64,000 bases of DNA. Source: Planctomycetota bacterium (GTDB taxonomy: Bacteria > Planctomycetota > Planctomycetia > Pirellulales > Pirellulaceae). The translations under genes and the position numbers were made by a program. The number at the start of each line of letters is the position of its first letter. The first letter of the stretch is position 1. The DNA is taken from the NCBI GenBank assembly GCA_016872775.1, contig VGZA01000021.1, forward strand, positions 24,126-88,125, read 5' to 3'. Below are positions 34,701-43,065 of the stretch, in pieces. The notes under the pieces were generated by a model, which did no database searches, had not been told where the DNA came from, and was given only the letters and a program-made list of their open reading frames with translations.

Positions 34701-35253
34701 GGCCCAGTTGGTGCTGACCTCGTGGGCGGGTCACGTCGGTCAGGACATTCCCAACCGCGGCGCCCAAGACGGTTCCCACGACCGTCGTCAGCCCCATCAG
34801 GCCATTCGCCGCGGAAATCGCGTCGGAGCGCAACATTTCCGGAATCGCCCCAAGACGGGCAGGCGAAAAAAGGCAGCTCTGGGCGCCCAGCAACGCTAGC
34901 ACGATGAAAATCAAGTAGATGTTTCCGAGCCAGATCGCGAGCAGCGCCGCCGCCATCAGTACGATCTCGGCAAACTTACAGCGGACGATCACGGCGCGCT
35001 TGGAATAGCGATCGGCCAGGTAGCCCGAAGGAGCCGCAAGCAGTAAATAAGGAAGGACGAAACTGAACATCCCGGCCGTCAGTACAAACTGCACCTGCTC
35101 CCGATCGACAAACTGTTTGCCGATTCCCACGACCAGCCAACGAAAGACGTTGTCGTTGACGACGGTCAAGAACTGCATGGCGACCAGGCCTGCGAAGCTC
35201 CAGGAGCGTAAGCCCAATTGCCCGTTTGTCGAACCCCGTTCATGCTCCAACAT
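31741..35253 (-). CDS. aas: Fused lysophospholipid transporter / acyltransferase / acyl-ACP synthetase (LplT-Aas type)
   Basis: This 1170-residue protein has three modules. An MFS transporter domain with about twelve helices (about 15-430) resembles LplT. A PlsC-type acyltransferase follows (about 440-640) with the catalytic NHVSYVD (about 472-478) and FPEGGISRSG. The last module is an AMP-binding acyl-acyl carrier protein synthetase (about 650-1170) with IFTSGSTGRPKGVML (about 811-825), YGTTELSP and GWYNTGDIG. In E. coli LplT and Aas are separate neighbours that flip lysophospholipid inward and re-acylate it. Here the whole path is one inner-membrane polypeptide. The start at 35253 precedes the first helix directly. 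Confidence 0.92.
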   Translation of the reverse strand: MLEHERGSTNGQLGLRSWSFAGLVAMQFLTVVNDNVFRWLVVGIGKQFVDREQVQFVLTAGMFSFVLPYLLLAAPSGYLADRYSKRAVIVRCKFAEIVLMAAALLAIWLGNIYLIFIVLALLGAQSCLFSPARLGAIPEMLRSDAISAANGLMGLTTVVGTVLGAAVGNVLTDVTRPRGQHQLGLSASVLIGIAVSGFLASLLIARAPAADASRRFPWNPLPRMIADFRILAAHRAMLRVALGSMFFWSLGSLANMNIDQYVFEGNLSASAAENQSLVAPLLACLALGVGIGSVLAGIWSAGRVELGLLPVGGMAIATGSIAMDFVQGALVDTASAVTPSYLAACAFLIVLGIGGGMFDVPLQSYLQHRSPPASRGSILAASNFLTFSGVLLFSALFCLMRYPTGPAGEPLLTTKQVFLVAGVVTIPVCVYIVWLIPQTTIRFLVWLASMTIYKVRVVGRENVPARGGALLVPNHVSYVDAMLLLLTSSRPIRVIAWAGNFQNRVLGTLGRLFGAILVDPSRPKSIVAALREARDAVAAGELVCIFPEGGISRSGQLLAFRPGMLRILEGNSVPVIPVYLDGLWGSIFSFERGRFFWKWPKQIPYRMSIYFGAPIYAPDDVHRVRQGVQELGARAVDERSRGTSQLVADFVGMCRRRGNGLKVADSTGAELTGRQLLMRTLALRRALRREVLGDDERYVGVLLPPSAAGTVANVALAIDRRISANLNYTNTSETLNYCIAQAGIRHVLTSRKFMEKMEFKLDAEIVFLEDLRARISRSDKLVALAGTYLLPTKSLLWSLKMDRVSGDEVLTVIFTSGSTGRPKGVMLTFGNIGSNVSAIDQVVRLSSSDVLIGVLPFFHSFGYTVTMWAVLGLDVMGAYHFNPLDAKQVGKLCKKYRGTVLLSTPTFLRTYARRCEKEEFATLDVVVAGAEKLPLDVCDSFQQQFGVRPVEGYGTTELSPLVSVNVPPSRSAGAGQVDSKEGTVGRPVPGVSARITDPDTGAVLGVDQPGMLWIKGPNVMKGYLGQDDLTRQVIQDGWYNTGDIGLIDGDGFIRITGRLSRFSKIGGEMVPHILIEEEINKFLGAAGEGTLKAAVTAIPDAKKGERLVVVHLPIEKSPAEVQQALMAAGLPNIYIPSADSFIATDHLPILGSGKLDLAEVKKMALKLCGT

Positions 35254-35443
35254 GGTTGCGGTATCCCCGTCCGGTGTGCGTTGAGCGAACCCGTTGCGGC
35301 GGTCCCACTTTATCCGAAACGCCCGGTTTCATGGGACGTCGAATAACCGCTGCATTCGGGAAAATCAACCGGCACGGCGATGCAATGAAGTTCCCGACCG
35401 CTCCAAAACGATACCTTCCAAGGACCTCGATCGGAGCGCCCCT

Positions 35444-35740
35444 ATGGAACTCAACCGAAACCAAGTCTTCTTGACCGGCCTGTTGCTGGTTTTTCTGGGA
35501 ATTCAGTTTCGCTGGGTCGAGTCATTTGTGCTGAATGAAAAGACCACTCAGTTTGTCGCCGAACAGATGCACCAGGTGGAAAAAGGCAGTAGTCCGGGGC
35601 CGTTGCGATCGGCATTGATTTCCGCGGCTCCCCCCTCACGTCGCACGATTACGCCGCCACGGTGGCTCGGTTTGTCGTTCATCTCCATCGGCGCGGTACT
35701 CGTACTGCACAGCCTTGCCATGCGCCGTCCCGGGAGCTGA
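35444..35740 (+). CDS. Small membrane protein, two predicted helices
   Basis: This 98-residue protein has a first helix at about 8-24 (VFLTGLLLVFLGIQFRW) and a second at about 75-92 (WLGLSFISIGAVLVLHSL), with a soluble loop of about 50 residues between them. GGAG lies 7 bases before the ATG. A longer frame from 35294 adds residues with no coding character. It is divergent from the acyltransferase fusion; the 190-base gap must contain both promoters. I recognise no family. The topology puts both ends in the cytoplasm or both in the periplasm. Confidence 0.68.
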   Translation: MELNRNQVFLTGLLLVFLGIQFRWVESFVLNEKTTQFVAEQMHQVEKGSSPGPLRSALISAAPPSRRTITPPRWLGLSFISIGAVLVLHSLAMRRPGS

Positions 35741-35770
35741 CCGCAGCCGGGTATAGGCAGGCCTGGCGGA

Positions 35771-36043
35771 TCATTGCGTCAGGAACCAGAGGAATGGAAG
35801 ACAGGAGACCAGGTTGAAAGCGCTAGCCGACAACCATCGCCGCATCTCCCAGCGTCTCAGCGCTTGAAAATTGATGACAGCGACACTCCCCAACACGAGC
35901 ACTTCGTGCAATTCGAATGCCGACTCCGGCCAGTCGTTGCGGTGATGAACGAGTTGTCCGCAAAATACGGCCACGACGATGACACTGATCACCATGGAGC
36001 TGCCGGCGGCAACGGCACTGACGTCATGCCGGCGAGTTGCCAA
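35771..36043 (-). CDS. Possible small membrane protein with TTG start
   Basis: The 90-residue frame has hydrophobic segments at about 16-31 (MVISVIVVAVFCGQLV), 48-60 (VLVLGSVAVINFQ) and 75-88, separated by charged loops, which is unlikely for a random shadow frame. The only start is TTG at 36043, and the good AGGAGG upstream is too far from it, so the true start is uncertain. It is convergent with the small membrane protein at 35444. No family is recognised. Confidence 0.42.
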   Translation of the reverse strand: MATRRHDVSAVAAGSSMVISVIVVAVFCGQLVHHRNDWPESAFELHEVLVLGSVAVINFQALRRWEMRRWLSASAFNLVSCLPFLWFLTQ

Positions 36044-36162
36044 AGGGGCATCGTACCGGCTCGGCGCAATCGCCTGAGTGCCCCTCCTGGAGGTTGTTCG
36101 TCTTCATCGACGGGCGAACGATACGGGTTCGTCTGTGATTCCGTTACCTTCGAAACTCCCGG

Positions 36163-36191
36163 GGACCGCTCCCATTCGATGGCAGCGGTCC
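36163..36191. terminator. Hairpin downstream of topA, possible terminator without U-tract
   Basis: GGACCGCT (36163-36170) pairs perfectly with AGCGGTCC (36184-36191) around a 13-base loop, 29 bases after the topA stop on the minus strand. No run of T follows on either strand. It could stabilise the topA mRNA 3' end. Confidence 0.4.
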
Positions 36192-36219
36192 GGTGATTGG
36201 CCGGGTCGAACGCCGTTAC

Positions 36220-38946
36220 TCAATTTCCCGGTGACGTCACTTTTTTCGTGGCCCGCTTGCCGGCCGAGGCCTTCTTGCCGCTGCCGCCGGATCGAGGCGT
36301 CTTGCGCGCCACCTTGGCCACGGTGCCTTTCTTCGCCGCTCGTCCGCGTTTCTTGGCCGGACCTTTCGCGGCGCGCTCCGCCAGCAGCATCGTCGCCTGT
36401 TCGAATGTCAGTGCCTCGGGGGCAAGATCTTTCGGGAGCGAAGCGTTGGTCTGGCCGTCGGTCACATACGGCCCATAGTACCCCGACATAAGTCGAATCG
36501 GTTCGGACGTTACGGGCGATGGCGGAAAGACCTTAAGCGGTTCTTTCGGTGCGCTTCGTCGGCGGCCGGTGGTCTTGGGGACGCTCAACAATTGCAGAGC
36601 TTGCTCAAGGCTCACTTGGAGCGGTGAGATCTCGGCCGGCAACGAACGCGTCTCGTCGCCACACTTCACATACGGCCCGAACCGACCATTGTGAGCGACA
36701 ATTTCCTGCTGCGTCCGCGGGTCAACTCCCACGGTACGCGGAAGCGCCAACAACTGCAGCGCGACCTCCACTGTCACTTCGCTGGAGTTCATTCCTTTCA
36801 ACAGCGAAGCGTTCTTTACCGGCTCGTCATCGTTGTCGGGATCCAATCTTCCCAACTGCACGTACGCCCCGAAACGCCCCTGCCGCAGGTAGACCGGACG
36901 ATTCGTGCTGGGGCAGAATCCCAGCGGAGTCTCGGCCTTGGCGGACTGGTCGAGCAATTCCAGCGCGCGGGACAGCGTCAACTCGTCGGGCGGGATATCG
37001 TCGGGAACCGACGCCCGTCGCGTACCCTGTTCCAGAAACGGTCCAAAACGCCCCACGCGCACATGGATGCTCTCGCCGGAGTCCGGGGTTCCGATCAAGA
37101 AACGGCTCATATGCCGGGCATCGACGTCCTTGATCGTCTTTTCGACGGTCGCGTGCAGGCCTTGCGCATCACCGCCCCCAAAGTAAAACCGGTTCAAATA
37201 GGGGAGATGCTCGGTTTCGCCCCGACTTATCTCGTCCAGTAAATCCTCCATTTGCGCTGTGAAGTCGTAGTCGACCAGCGTCGACAGGTGTTCTTCCAGC
37301 AGGCGGACCACGGAAAAACCCAGCCAGCGCGGCACGAGCGCGTTGCCTTTTTTGAACACGTAACGACGTTCCAGAATGGTCTCAATGATCGACGCGTACG
37401 TGCTGGGTCGGCCGATCCCTTTGTCCTCCAGCGTCTGCGTCAGCGATGCTTCGCTGAAGCGAGCCGGCGGCTGGGTCACGTGCGATTTTGGCGTCAGTTC
37501 GACGCACGCGATCGACTCGCCGACGCGAACTCGCGGCAATACCGTCTCCCGGTCGGCAAGATCGGCCTCGGGATCGTCCGACCCCTCGACATAAGCTCGG
37601 AGGAATCCCGGGAAATCGATCGATTTGCCGCTGGCTCGGAATCGCGTTCCTTGCTCGCCGTTGATATGAAGCGTGATCAGATGGCCCCGAGCATCGGCCA
37701 TCTGGCTGGCGATAGTACGTTTCCAAATCAGGTCGAAAAGACGGAATTGATCCGGAGTCAATTCACCGCGCAACGACTCCGGCAGCTTGAACGGGTGCCC
37801 CGCGGGTCGGATCGCCTCGTGAGCCTCCTGCGCATTCTTCACTTTAGAACTGTAATGACGCGGCCGATCAGGCAGGTATTCGGCGCCATACTCCGTGCGC
37901 ACCAGATCGCGTGCGGCGTCCACCGCGACTTTGGCAAGGCTGGTCGAATCGGTCCGCATATAGGTGATGTAACCGTTCTCGTACAGGCTCTGCGCAAGAT
38001 CCATGGTACGGCGCGCCGAATAGCCAAGCTTCCGATTCGCCTCCTGCTGCATCGAACTGGTAGTAAACGGCGGCGCGGGGCTTGTGGAATACGGCTTGTC
38101 TTCCACCTGTCCGACCGCGAACGGTCCTTTACGGATGCTCTGGACAAGCTGCTCGGCCTCGGATTGGTTCAGGAGACAGAGATTCGCGTCCCGCAATTTG
38201 CCGGTCGACGAATCGAAATCTTTTCCGGTCGGAATCCGCTTGCCGTCCACCCAGGTCAATTCGGCCTGGAACGGTCGACCCGCATCCGACTGGAAGCTGC
38301 CGACAATGTCAAAATAGGACGCCGAAACAAACGCCATGCGCTGTCGTTCGCGTTCTACAATGAGCCGCAGCGCCACGCTTTGCACCCGTCCCGCCGAAAG
38401 GCCGGGACCGATTTTCCGCCAGAGCAACGGCGAGACCTCGTAGCCGTACAACCGATCGAGAATGCGGCGAGTTTCCTGGGCGCGGACAAGCTGGTCGTCG
38501 ATCTGCCGGGCATTCTCCAGCGATTCCAGTATCGCCTCCTCGGTAATCTCGTGGAAAACGAGCCGTTTCACCGGCACTTTGGGTTTGAGCACTTCGCAGA
38601 GGTGCCAGCTGATCGCTTCCCCCTCGCGGTCTTCGTCCGTCGCCAGGTACAGCTGACTGGCCCCCTTCAGCGCCTGCTTCAGCTTGTTCACCTGCTGTTT
38701 CTTGTCCGCGGGTACGATGTACAGCGGCGAAAATCCCTGTTCGACATTCACCCCCAGCCGGGCCCACGCCGTTCCCCGGTATTCCGCCGGGACCTCTTTG
38801 GCTCCCCCGGGCAGATCGCGAATATGCCCGATGCTGGCCTCGACGTCAAAATTTCTCCCCAGAAATCGCGAAATCGTCCGGGCTTTCGCTGGAGATTCAA
38901 CGATCACAAGCGCTTTTCCCTGCTTGTCGGCAACCGCTTTCGGCAT
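36220..38946 (-). CDS. topA: DNA topoisomerase I
   Basis: This 908-residue type IA topoisomerase relaxes negative supercoils. It has the Toprim start ALVIVESPAKARTISRFL, the acidic ATDEDREGEAISWHL, and the active-site tyrosine in YITYMRTDST. GPGLSAGRVQSVALRLI is also conserved. In place of Cys4 zinc fingers the C-terminal region (about 590-840) holds four non-zinc repeats, each built on GRFGPYV or a close variant, as in actinobacterial TopA. A Lys/Arg/Ala-rich tail follows (about 850-908). The ATG at 38946 follows GGGGAAGGG; the frame open to 39009 adds an unlikely leader. It is divergent from the PpiD-like gene. Confidence 0.96.
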   Translation of the reverse strand: MPKAVADKQGKALVIVESPAKARTISRFLGRNFDVEASIGHIRDLPGGAKEVPAEYRGTAWARLGVNVEQGFSPLYIVPADKKQQVNKLKQALKGASQLYLATDEDREGEAISWHLCEVLKPKVPVKRLVFHEITEEAILESLENARQIDDQLVRAQETRRILDRLYGYEVSPLLWRKIGPGLSAGRVQSVALRLIVERERQRMAFVSASYFDIVGSFQSDAGRPFQAELTWVDGKRIPTGKDFDSSTGKLRDANLCLLNQSEAEQLVQSIRKGPFAVGQVEDKPYSTSPAPPFTTSSMQQEANRKLGYSARRTMDLAQSLYENGYITYMRTDSTSLAKVAVDAARDLVRTEYGAEYLPDRPRHYSSKVKNAQEAHEAIRPAGHPFKLPESLRGELTPDQFRLFDLIWKRTIASQMADARGHLITLHINGEQGTRFRASGKSIDFPGFLRAYVEGSDDPEADLADRETVLPRVRVGESIACVELTPKSHVTQPPARFSEASLTQTLEDKGIGRPSTYASIIETILERRYVFKKGNALVPRWLGFSVVRLLEEHLSTLVDYDFTAQMEDLLDEISRGETEHLPYLNRFYFGGGDAQGLHATVEKTIKDVDARHMSRFLIGTPDSGESIHVRVGRFGPFLEQGTRRASVPDDIPPDELTLSRALELLDQSAKAETPLGFCPSTNRPVYLRQGRFGAYVQLGRLDPDNDDEPVKNASLLKGMNSSEVTVEVALQLLALPRTVGVDPRTQQEIVAHNGRFGPYVKCGDETRSLPAEISPLQVSLEQALQLLSVPKTTGRRRSAPKEPLKVFPPSPVTSEPIRLMSGYYGPYVTDGQTNASLPKDLAPEALTFEQATMLLAERAAKGPAKKRGRAAKKGTVAKVARKTPRSGGSGKKASAGKRATKKVTSPGN

Positions 38947-39193
38947 CCGATTCCCTTCCCCGTGACTAATGTTCGGCTCCACTGGCAAACCAGTTCGCCC
39001 GCGCTGCATCCGCTTTCATCTATCAGCCAAACAGGCCCTGGATCCTCAATCCCCCTCCCCGCCGCCTCAGGGCCCGGTTAAGCCAGACAATCGTCGCCCC
39101 GAATGCCCTCCGTTCACTCCACGCCAGCACGCCCATCAGCACCGCTGTTGCTCGTCTTCGCACGCATCCAACCTGCAACAATTGGTTTTGGGA

Positions 39194-39221
39194 TTGAATT
39201 TGCGACTTCCCGCCCTACAAT
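39194..39221 (+). promoter_or_regulatory. Candidate sigma70-type promoter of the PpiD-like gene
   Basis: TTGAAT (39194-39199), 16-base spacer, TACAAT (39216-39221). The match is 4/6 and 5/6. Transcription would start near 39228 and give a leader of about 100 bases. It lies in the 382-base gap between divergent topA and the PpiD-like gene; nothing else was recognised there. Confidence 0.42.
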
Positions 39222-39328
39222 CGGCAAGACCGGTACTGTCGACGAAGTTGTCGCAACCCGCCTCACTACTGCTTAATCGCGAACCGCTTTGGTTGTCAAG
39301 CCGGAGCAACTGTCCAGGAAGGATCATT

Positions 39329-41464
39329 ATGGCCAGTCCTTTTGCTGTTTTTCGTCGCAATCAACGCGTGATGCTCGCCATTTTCGGCGTCATCTGCATG
39401 ATCGTCTTCGTCGTCGGATATAACCTCGATCGCTTGCTCAGCGGAACGGGCCGGGATCGGGGCAACAATACGGTCGTCACCTGGAGCGACGGCGCCTACG
39501 ATGAATTTGACCTGGCCTATTTCTGGAATCGCCATAATCTGACGAATCAGTTCCTCGCGATGCTGGCGAGGAAAACAATGGATGACAAAGGTACGCCGCA
39601 CAGCGAAGATCTGGTGGAATTCCGCCGCGACGACCAACTGCTCGACGTTATTCTGCTGGCACACAAAGCCGAGCAAATGGGGATCGTCGTCAACGATCAG
39701 ACGGTCAACGATTACTTGCGCGAATTCTGCGACGGCAAGCTGACCGGCCAGGAACGCGAGCAGACCATCAAGGAATTAATGGGAGATCGCCGCTCGTCCC
39801 TGACCGACAAGGATGTTTTCGAACAGATTCGACTGAATATCGCCGCGCGTATGGTGCGTGAAATTGCCTTTGTCAGTTCCCAGGTCACCACACCCGCCTC
39901 CGTCTGGAAGCACTACAACCGACTGAATCGTCGGATCAAGGCCGAAATCCTCCCCGTCGCAGTCGCCGATTTCGTGGACAAGGTGCGCGAACCGAGTGAC
40001 GCGGAAGTCACCGCGTTTTATGAGAAACACAAGAACCAGCCCACGTTTCCCGATTCGCCCGAGCCGGGGTTCATGCTGCGGAAGAAAATCGCGGTGCGTT
40101 ACTTCAAAATTGAATTTGAAAAGCTGCTGGAAGAACATAAATCCAAACTGACGGATGAGGAAATTCAGAAGGAATACGAGGCGCGTATTTCCCGCGGAGA
40201 ATTCAAAGAACCGGAATTGCCAAAGCGCGATCCTCTCAAAGACGAACAATCGCCTGAACCGGCCAAGCCAGAAGGCGAACCGGCCAAGCCAGAAGGCGAA
40301 CCGGCCAAGCCAGAAGGCGAACCGGCCAAGCCAGAAGGCGAACCGGCCAAGCCAGAGGGCGAACTCGGTTGCGGCGAGGATCCTCCCGCTGGGGGAAACG
40401 CTCAGGAACCAGCTCTGAACCGTCCTTCCCAGCAACCAACCGAGACGCCACCGGCGGGAACACAACCGGCAGGCGACGACGCGAAGCAAGGCGAAGAACC
40501 TTTGGCGGAGAAGCCGCAAGAGGGGACCGAACCACCAGCCCAACCCAAATTCAAGCCGCTCACGGAAGTTCGAGATCAGGTGGCGACCATCCTGGCTCGA
40601 CCGATGGCGGACGCGGAGATGAATCGCCGGATTGACGAAGCCCGGCGTGCGGCGGAGCGTTTCGGGCGTGAATGGCACGAGTGGAACAGCGAACCGGACA
40701 AGTCCAAGGAGCCGGTATTTGATTACAAGTCGGTGGCGGAGTCGCTGGGGATTGAAGCGATCGAGACTCCGCTGGAAGACGTTCTTTATTACGTCAATCA
40801 TGAACTCAACGCCGACCGTTCGAGTTTTGATGCGTTTTCCGACCGGGTTCAGATCAATCGGGCGCAGTTGATTCGCAGCGTGGTGGGTGGCGCGTTCATC
40901 TGGTGGAAGATCAAGGAAGAGCCAAGTCGCACTCCCGCACTCAGTGAAATCCGCAGCGACGTCATCCAGGCCTGGAAATTGCGCGAAGCGGTCAGGTTAG
41001 CGCGGCAGGAAGCCGAGTCGCTGGCGGCGAAGGCTGGCGACATGGAATCGCTTAAGACAGCGTTTGGAGAAGAAATGGCTGCGCGCGTGATCGAAACATC
41101 GGAATTCACCTGGATGTCAATCACCATTCCACTCGCCTGGGGCGGCAGCCCGAGCTTGGGCAAGGTTGACGGCGTGGAAACGCCGGGCAGCGATTTCATG
41201 GAGACGGTCTTTAAGCTCAAGGAAGGCGAGATCGGTGTGGCGCTCGACCAGCCGGAAACACACGCCTACGTCGTGCGGATCGCCAAAGACGTGCTGTCGG
41301 AATCGGATCGGCGCAGCCGCTTCATGATCGGACGCACCAATGAACTGTTTGATCTGTCGCTGCTGGAGAACCGCGATATCTATGTGCAGTGGATCACCGA
41401 TGTGCGCTCGCAAATGAAAGTCGAATGGCGGCGGCCACCGCGGATGCTCGGCCAATCGGAGTAG
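39329..41464 (+). CDS. PpiD/SurA-like membrane-anchored periplasmic chaperone
   Basis: This 711-residue protein is anchored by one helix (about 14-34, VMLAIFGVICMIVFVVGYNL) with the rest in the periplasm, as in PpiD. A SurA-N-like helical domain (about 60-200) and split parvulin-like segments (VREIAFVSSQVTTPASVWKH, LKEGEIGVALDQPETHAYVV near the end) support the call. A Pro/Glu/Lys linker at about 305-420 includes five EPAKPEG units. No complete peptidyl-prolyl isomerase active site is recognised, so a chaperone role is more likely than catalysis. AGGAAGGA lies before the ATG. A longer frame from 38969 is non-coding upstream sequence. Confidence 0.75.
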   Translation: MASPFAVFRRNQRVMLAIFGVICMIVFVVGYNLDRLLSGTGRDRGNNTVVTWSDGAYDEFDLAYFWNRHNLTNQFLAMLARKTMDDKGTPHSEDLVEFRRDDQLLDVILLAHKAEQMGIVVNDQTVNDYLREFCDGKLTGQEREQTIKELMGDRRSSLTDKDVFEQIRLNIAARMVREIAFVSSQVTTPASVWKHYNRLNRRIKAEILPVAVADFVDKVREPSDAEVTAFYEKHKNQPTFPDSPEPGFMLRKKIAVRYFKIEFEKLLEEHKSKLTDEEIQKEYEARISRGEFKEPELPKRDPLKDEQSPEPAKPEGEPAKPEGEPAKPEGEPAKPEGEPAKPEGELGCGEDPPAGGNAQEPALNRPSQQPTETPPAGTQPAGDDAKQGEEPLAEKPQEGTEPPAQPKFKPLTEVRDQVATILARPMADAEMNRRIDEARRAAERFGREWHEWNSEPDKSKEPVFDYKSVAESLGIEAIETPLEDVLYYVNHELNADRSSFDAFSDRVQINRAQLIRSVVGGAFIWWKIKEEPSRTPALSEIRSDVIQAWKLREAVRLARQEAESLAAKAGDMESLKTAFGEEMAARVIETSEFTWMSITIPLAWGGSPSLGKVDGVETPGSDFMETVFKLKEGEIGVALDQPETHAYVVRIAKDVLSESDRRSRFMIGRTNELFDLSLLENRDIYVQWITDVRSQMKVEWRRPPRMLGQSE
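40256..40360 (+). repeat. Five tandem 21-base repeats coding EPAKPEG
   Basis: The unit GAACCGGCCAAGCCAGAAGGC is repeated five times without gaps. Only the last copy differs, by one A-to-G change that is silent or nearly so. Such identity at the DNA level implies recent expansion or ongoing conversion. It lies in the linker of the PpiD-like protein and keeps the reading frame. Confidence 0.97.
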
Positions 41465-41468
41465 CGTT

Positions 41469-42803
41469 GTGGCATCCCGCGACTTGGCTCGTTTTGGCAA
41501 ACCTGGCCGGAAGTTCCGGCCAGGAAAAATCGCAATTCTCTTGTTTGCTCTGGGGCTGGCGACGGTCTATTTCGGCGTTCTCGCCGGCTGCACACCACCC
41601 GAGGCCTCGCCAAGAGTGACGCCCGGTTCCGCCGCCGAACGCTCGACGTCGATCGAATCGAGTACGCCGATCGCCGCCAAAAAAGTTGCGATAGGTCGAG
41701 CCGACGAGGACGACGCCGGCAAGGCGCCGAGGTTGGACGATCGTCCGGAGACGGCCGTGAAGCGACCGCGTGGACACGCCCTGCTTGAACCCGAAGGCGT
41801 GCGTCTGCACGAGAGCCGATTCTTCCGTCAGCATGACATGTTCTTTCCGGAGAGCGCGCCCCAATTTGTCGCTGCCGCCAAAGCCGGTTTTCTCGCCGCC
41901 CAGGACGAAGTACTTGGCCTTGAATACGGAGGGCAACAACGGGCGTACCCGGTGCGAGCTCTCTGCTACCATCATGTCGTGAACGATCAGGTCGAGGATC
42001 GACCGCTGGTGATCACCTATTGTGTGATCTGCTCGTCGGGAATCGCGTTCGTCCCAACCATCGGCGATCGGCATTTGACCTTCGGATTCCATGGAATCTG
42101 GCAAGGCTCGGCGCTGCTTTACGACCACCAGACCAACTCGCGCTGGCTGCATATGAACGGCGAGTGTGTGGAAGGAGAATTGAAAGGCAGCCGCCTGACA
42201 CCGATCTCGTTAGTCCATGCAACCTGGAAAGAATGGAAGGCCGACCATCCGCAAACGGTCGTCATGGCGACCAACCCGAAGTTTCAAGAGCGTTATTTTA
42301 ATCGCGTTTCGGCACGTCGCGGAAACCAGTTTTTTCCCGTCGGGTTTCTCACCACGATCCAGACAAGGGACCGTCGGCTGCCTCTCACCGAACTCTGCCT
42401 CGGCGTCCGCGTCGGCGCAGCAACCAAAGCGTATCCGTTTTCGGTATTGAAAAAGCTTCCGGAGGGGCTGCTGCAGGACGAACTTGCGTCCGAACCGTTG
42501 CTGATCGTCCATACAAAAGAAACCGGTACCACTCGCGCTTACCGCAGAAAACTCGGCGAAAACAGCCTGCAATTCATCGTCAATCCGGGCTCGGACGACT
42601 TCATCGAACAAACCACGGGCTCCCGCTTTACTCGCGCCGGAACGTGTATCGACGGACCTCTGGCGTCCCAGCGACTTGAGATGGTGGAGTTTATTCAAGC
42701 AGAATGGTACGGATGGTACGCGCTGCACCCCGATACCGAGGTTTTCGCACCCGAAGAGGAAGCCGCAGAGCAGGCAGCCTCGGGCGATGGCAATGAGAAA
42801 TGA
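41469..42803 (+). CDS. DUF3179 domain lipoprotein
   Basis: This 444-residue protein has a basic start, a hydrophobic segment and the lipobox VLAGC (Cys at about residue 41), so it is probably a lipoprotein. A disordered Ser/Thr/Asp-rich stretch follows. The DUF3179 domain (about 130-410) carries the family phrases PVRALCYHHVVNDQVEDRPL, VITYCVICSSGIAF and LYDHQTNSRWLHMNGECVEG, with conserved Cys and His. The function of the family is unknown. The start is GTG at 41469, 5 bases after the PpiD-like stop, so both are probably co-transcribed. Its TGA stop coincides with the 3' end of the convergent tRNA-Glu gene. Confidence 0.85.
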   Translation: MASRDLARFGKPGRKFRPGKIAILLFALGLATVYFGVLAGCTPPEASPRVTPGSAAERSTSIESSTPIAAKKVAIGRADEDDAGKAPRLDDRPETAVKRPRGHALLEPEGVRLHESRFFRQHDMFFPESAPQFVAAAKAGFLAAQDEVLGLEYGGQQRAYPVRALCYHHVVNDQVEDRPLVITYCVICSSGIAFVPTIGDRHLTFGFHGIWQGSALLYDHQTNSRWLHMNGECVEGELKGSRLTPISLVHATWKEWKADHPQTVVMATNPKFQERYFNRVSARRGNQFFPVGFLTTIQTRDRRLPLTELCLGVRVGAATKAYPFSVLKKLPEGLLQDELASEPLLIVHTKETGTTRAYRRKLGENSLQFIVNPGSDDFIEQTTGSRFTRAGTCIDGPLASQRLEMVEFIQAEWYGWYALHPDTEVFAPEEEAAEQAASGDGNEK

Positions 42804-42873
42804 CCCCGCGGGGATTCGAACCCCGGTCGCCGCCGTGAAAGGGCGGTGTCCTAGGCCTCTAGACGACGGGGCC
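42801..42873 (-). tRNA. tRNA-Glu (anticodon TTC)
   Basis: On the minus strand a full cloverleaf can be folded. The acceptor stem is GGCCCCG/CGGGGTC with a terminal G-U pair at 2-71 and discriminator A. The D-arm includes TCTAGAGGCCTAGGA, the anticodon loop is CCTTTCA with TTC, and the T-arm is CGGGG-TTCGAAT-CCCCG. There is no encoded CCA. The 3' end overlaps the last three bases of the convergent DUF3179 gene. Confidence 0.96.
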
Positions 42874-42899
42874 AACGTTTAACCACACTGGTCGCCGAC

Positions 42900-42927
42900 T
42901 TTATAGGAGCGCCGGGCGATTGGTCAA
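42900..42927 (-). promoter_or_regulatory. Promoter of tRNA-Glu
   Basis: Minus strand: TTGACC (42927-42922), 16-base spacer, TATAAA (42905-42900). Both hexamers match 5/6. The start would be near 42893, about 20 bases before the mature tRNA. This is the best sigma70 promoter in the window. Confidence 0.72.
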
Positions 42928-43065
42928 GTGGACTTACCCGTCTGGAAATTCGGGTGACCTAGGAAACGTTCGATTTCCACAGGACACTTGGTAGAGGCGC
43001 AGGGCATTTCGTGAAGAATTTGCCCCGGCCTCGTCGGACAAGGCGGTCGATACCGAATTCGAAGT

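Noticed and set aside
40256..40360. CRISPR-like repeat array
   Set aside because: Units are directly adjacent without spacers and are in frame inside a coding gene.
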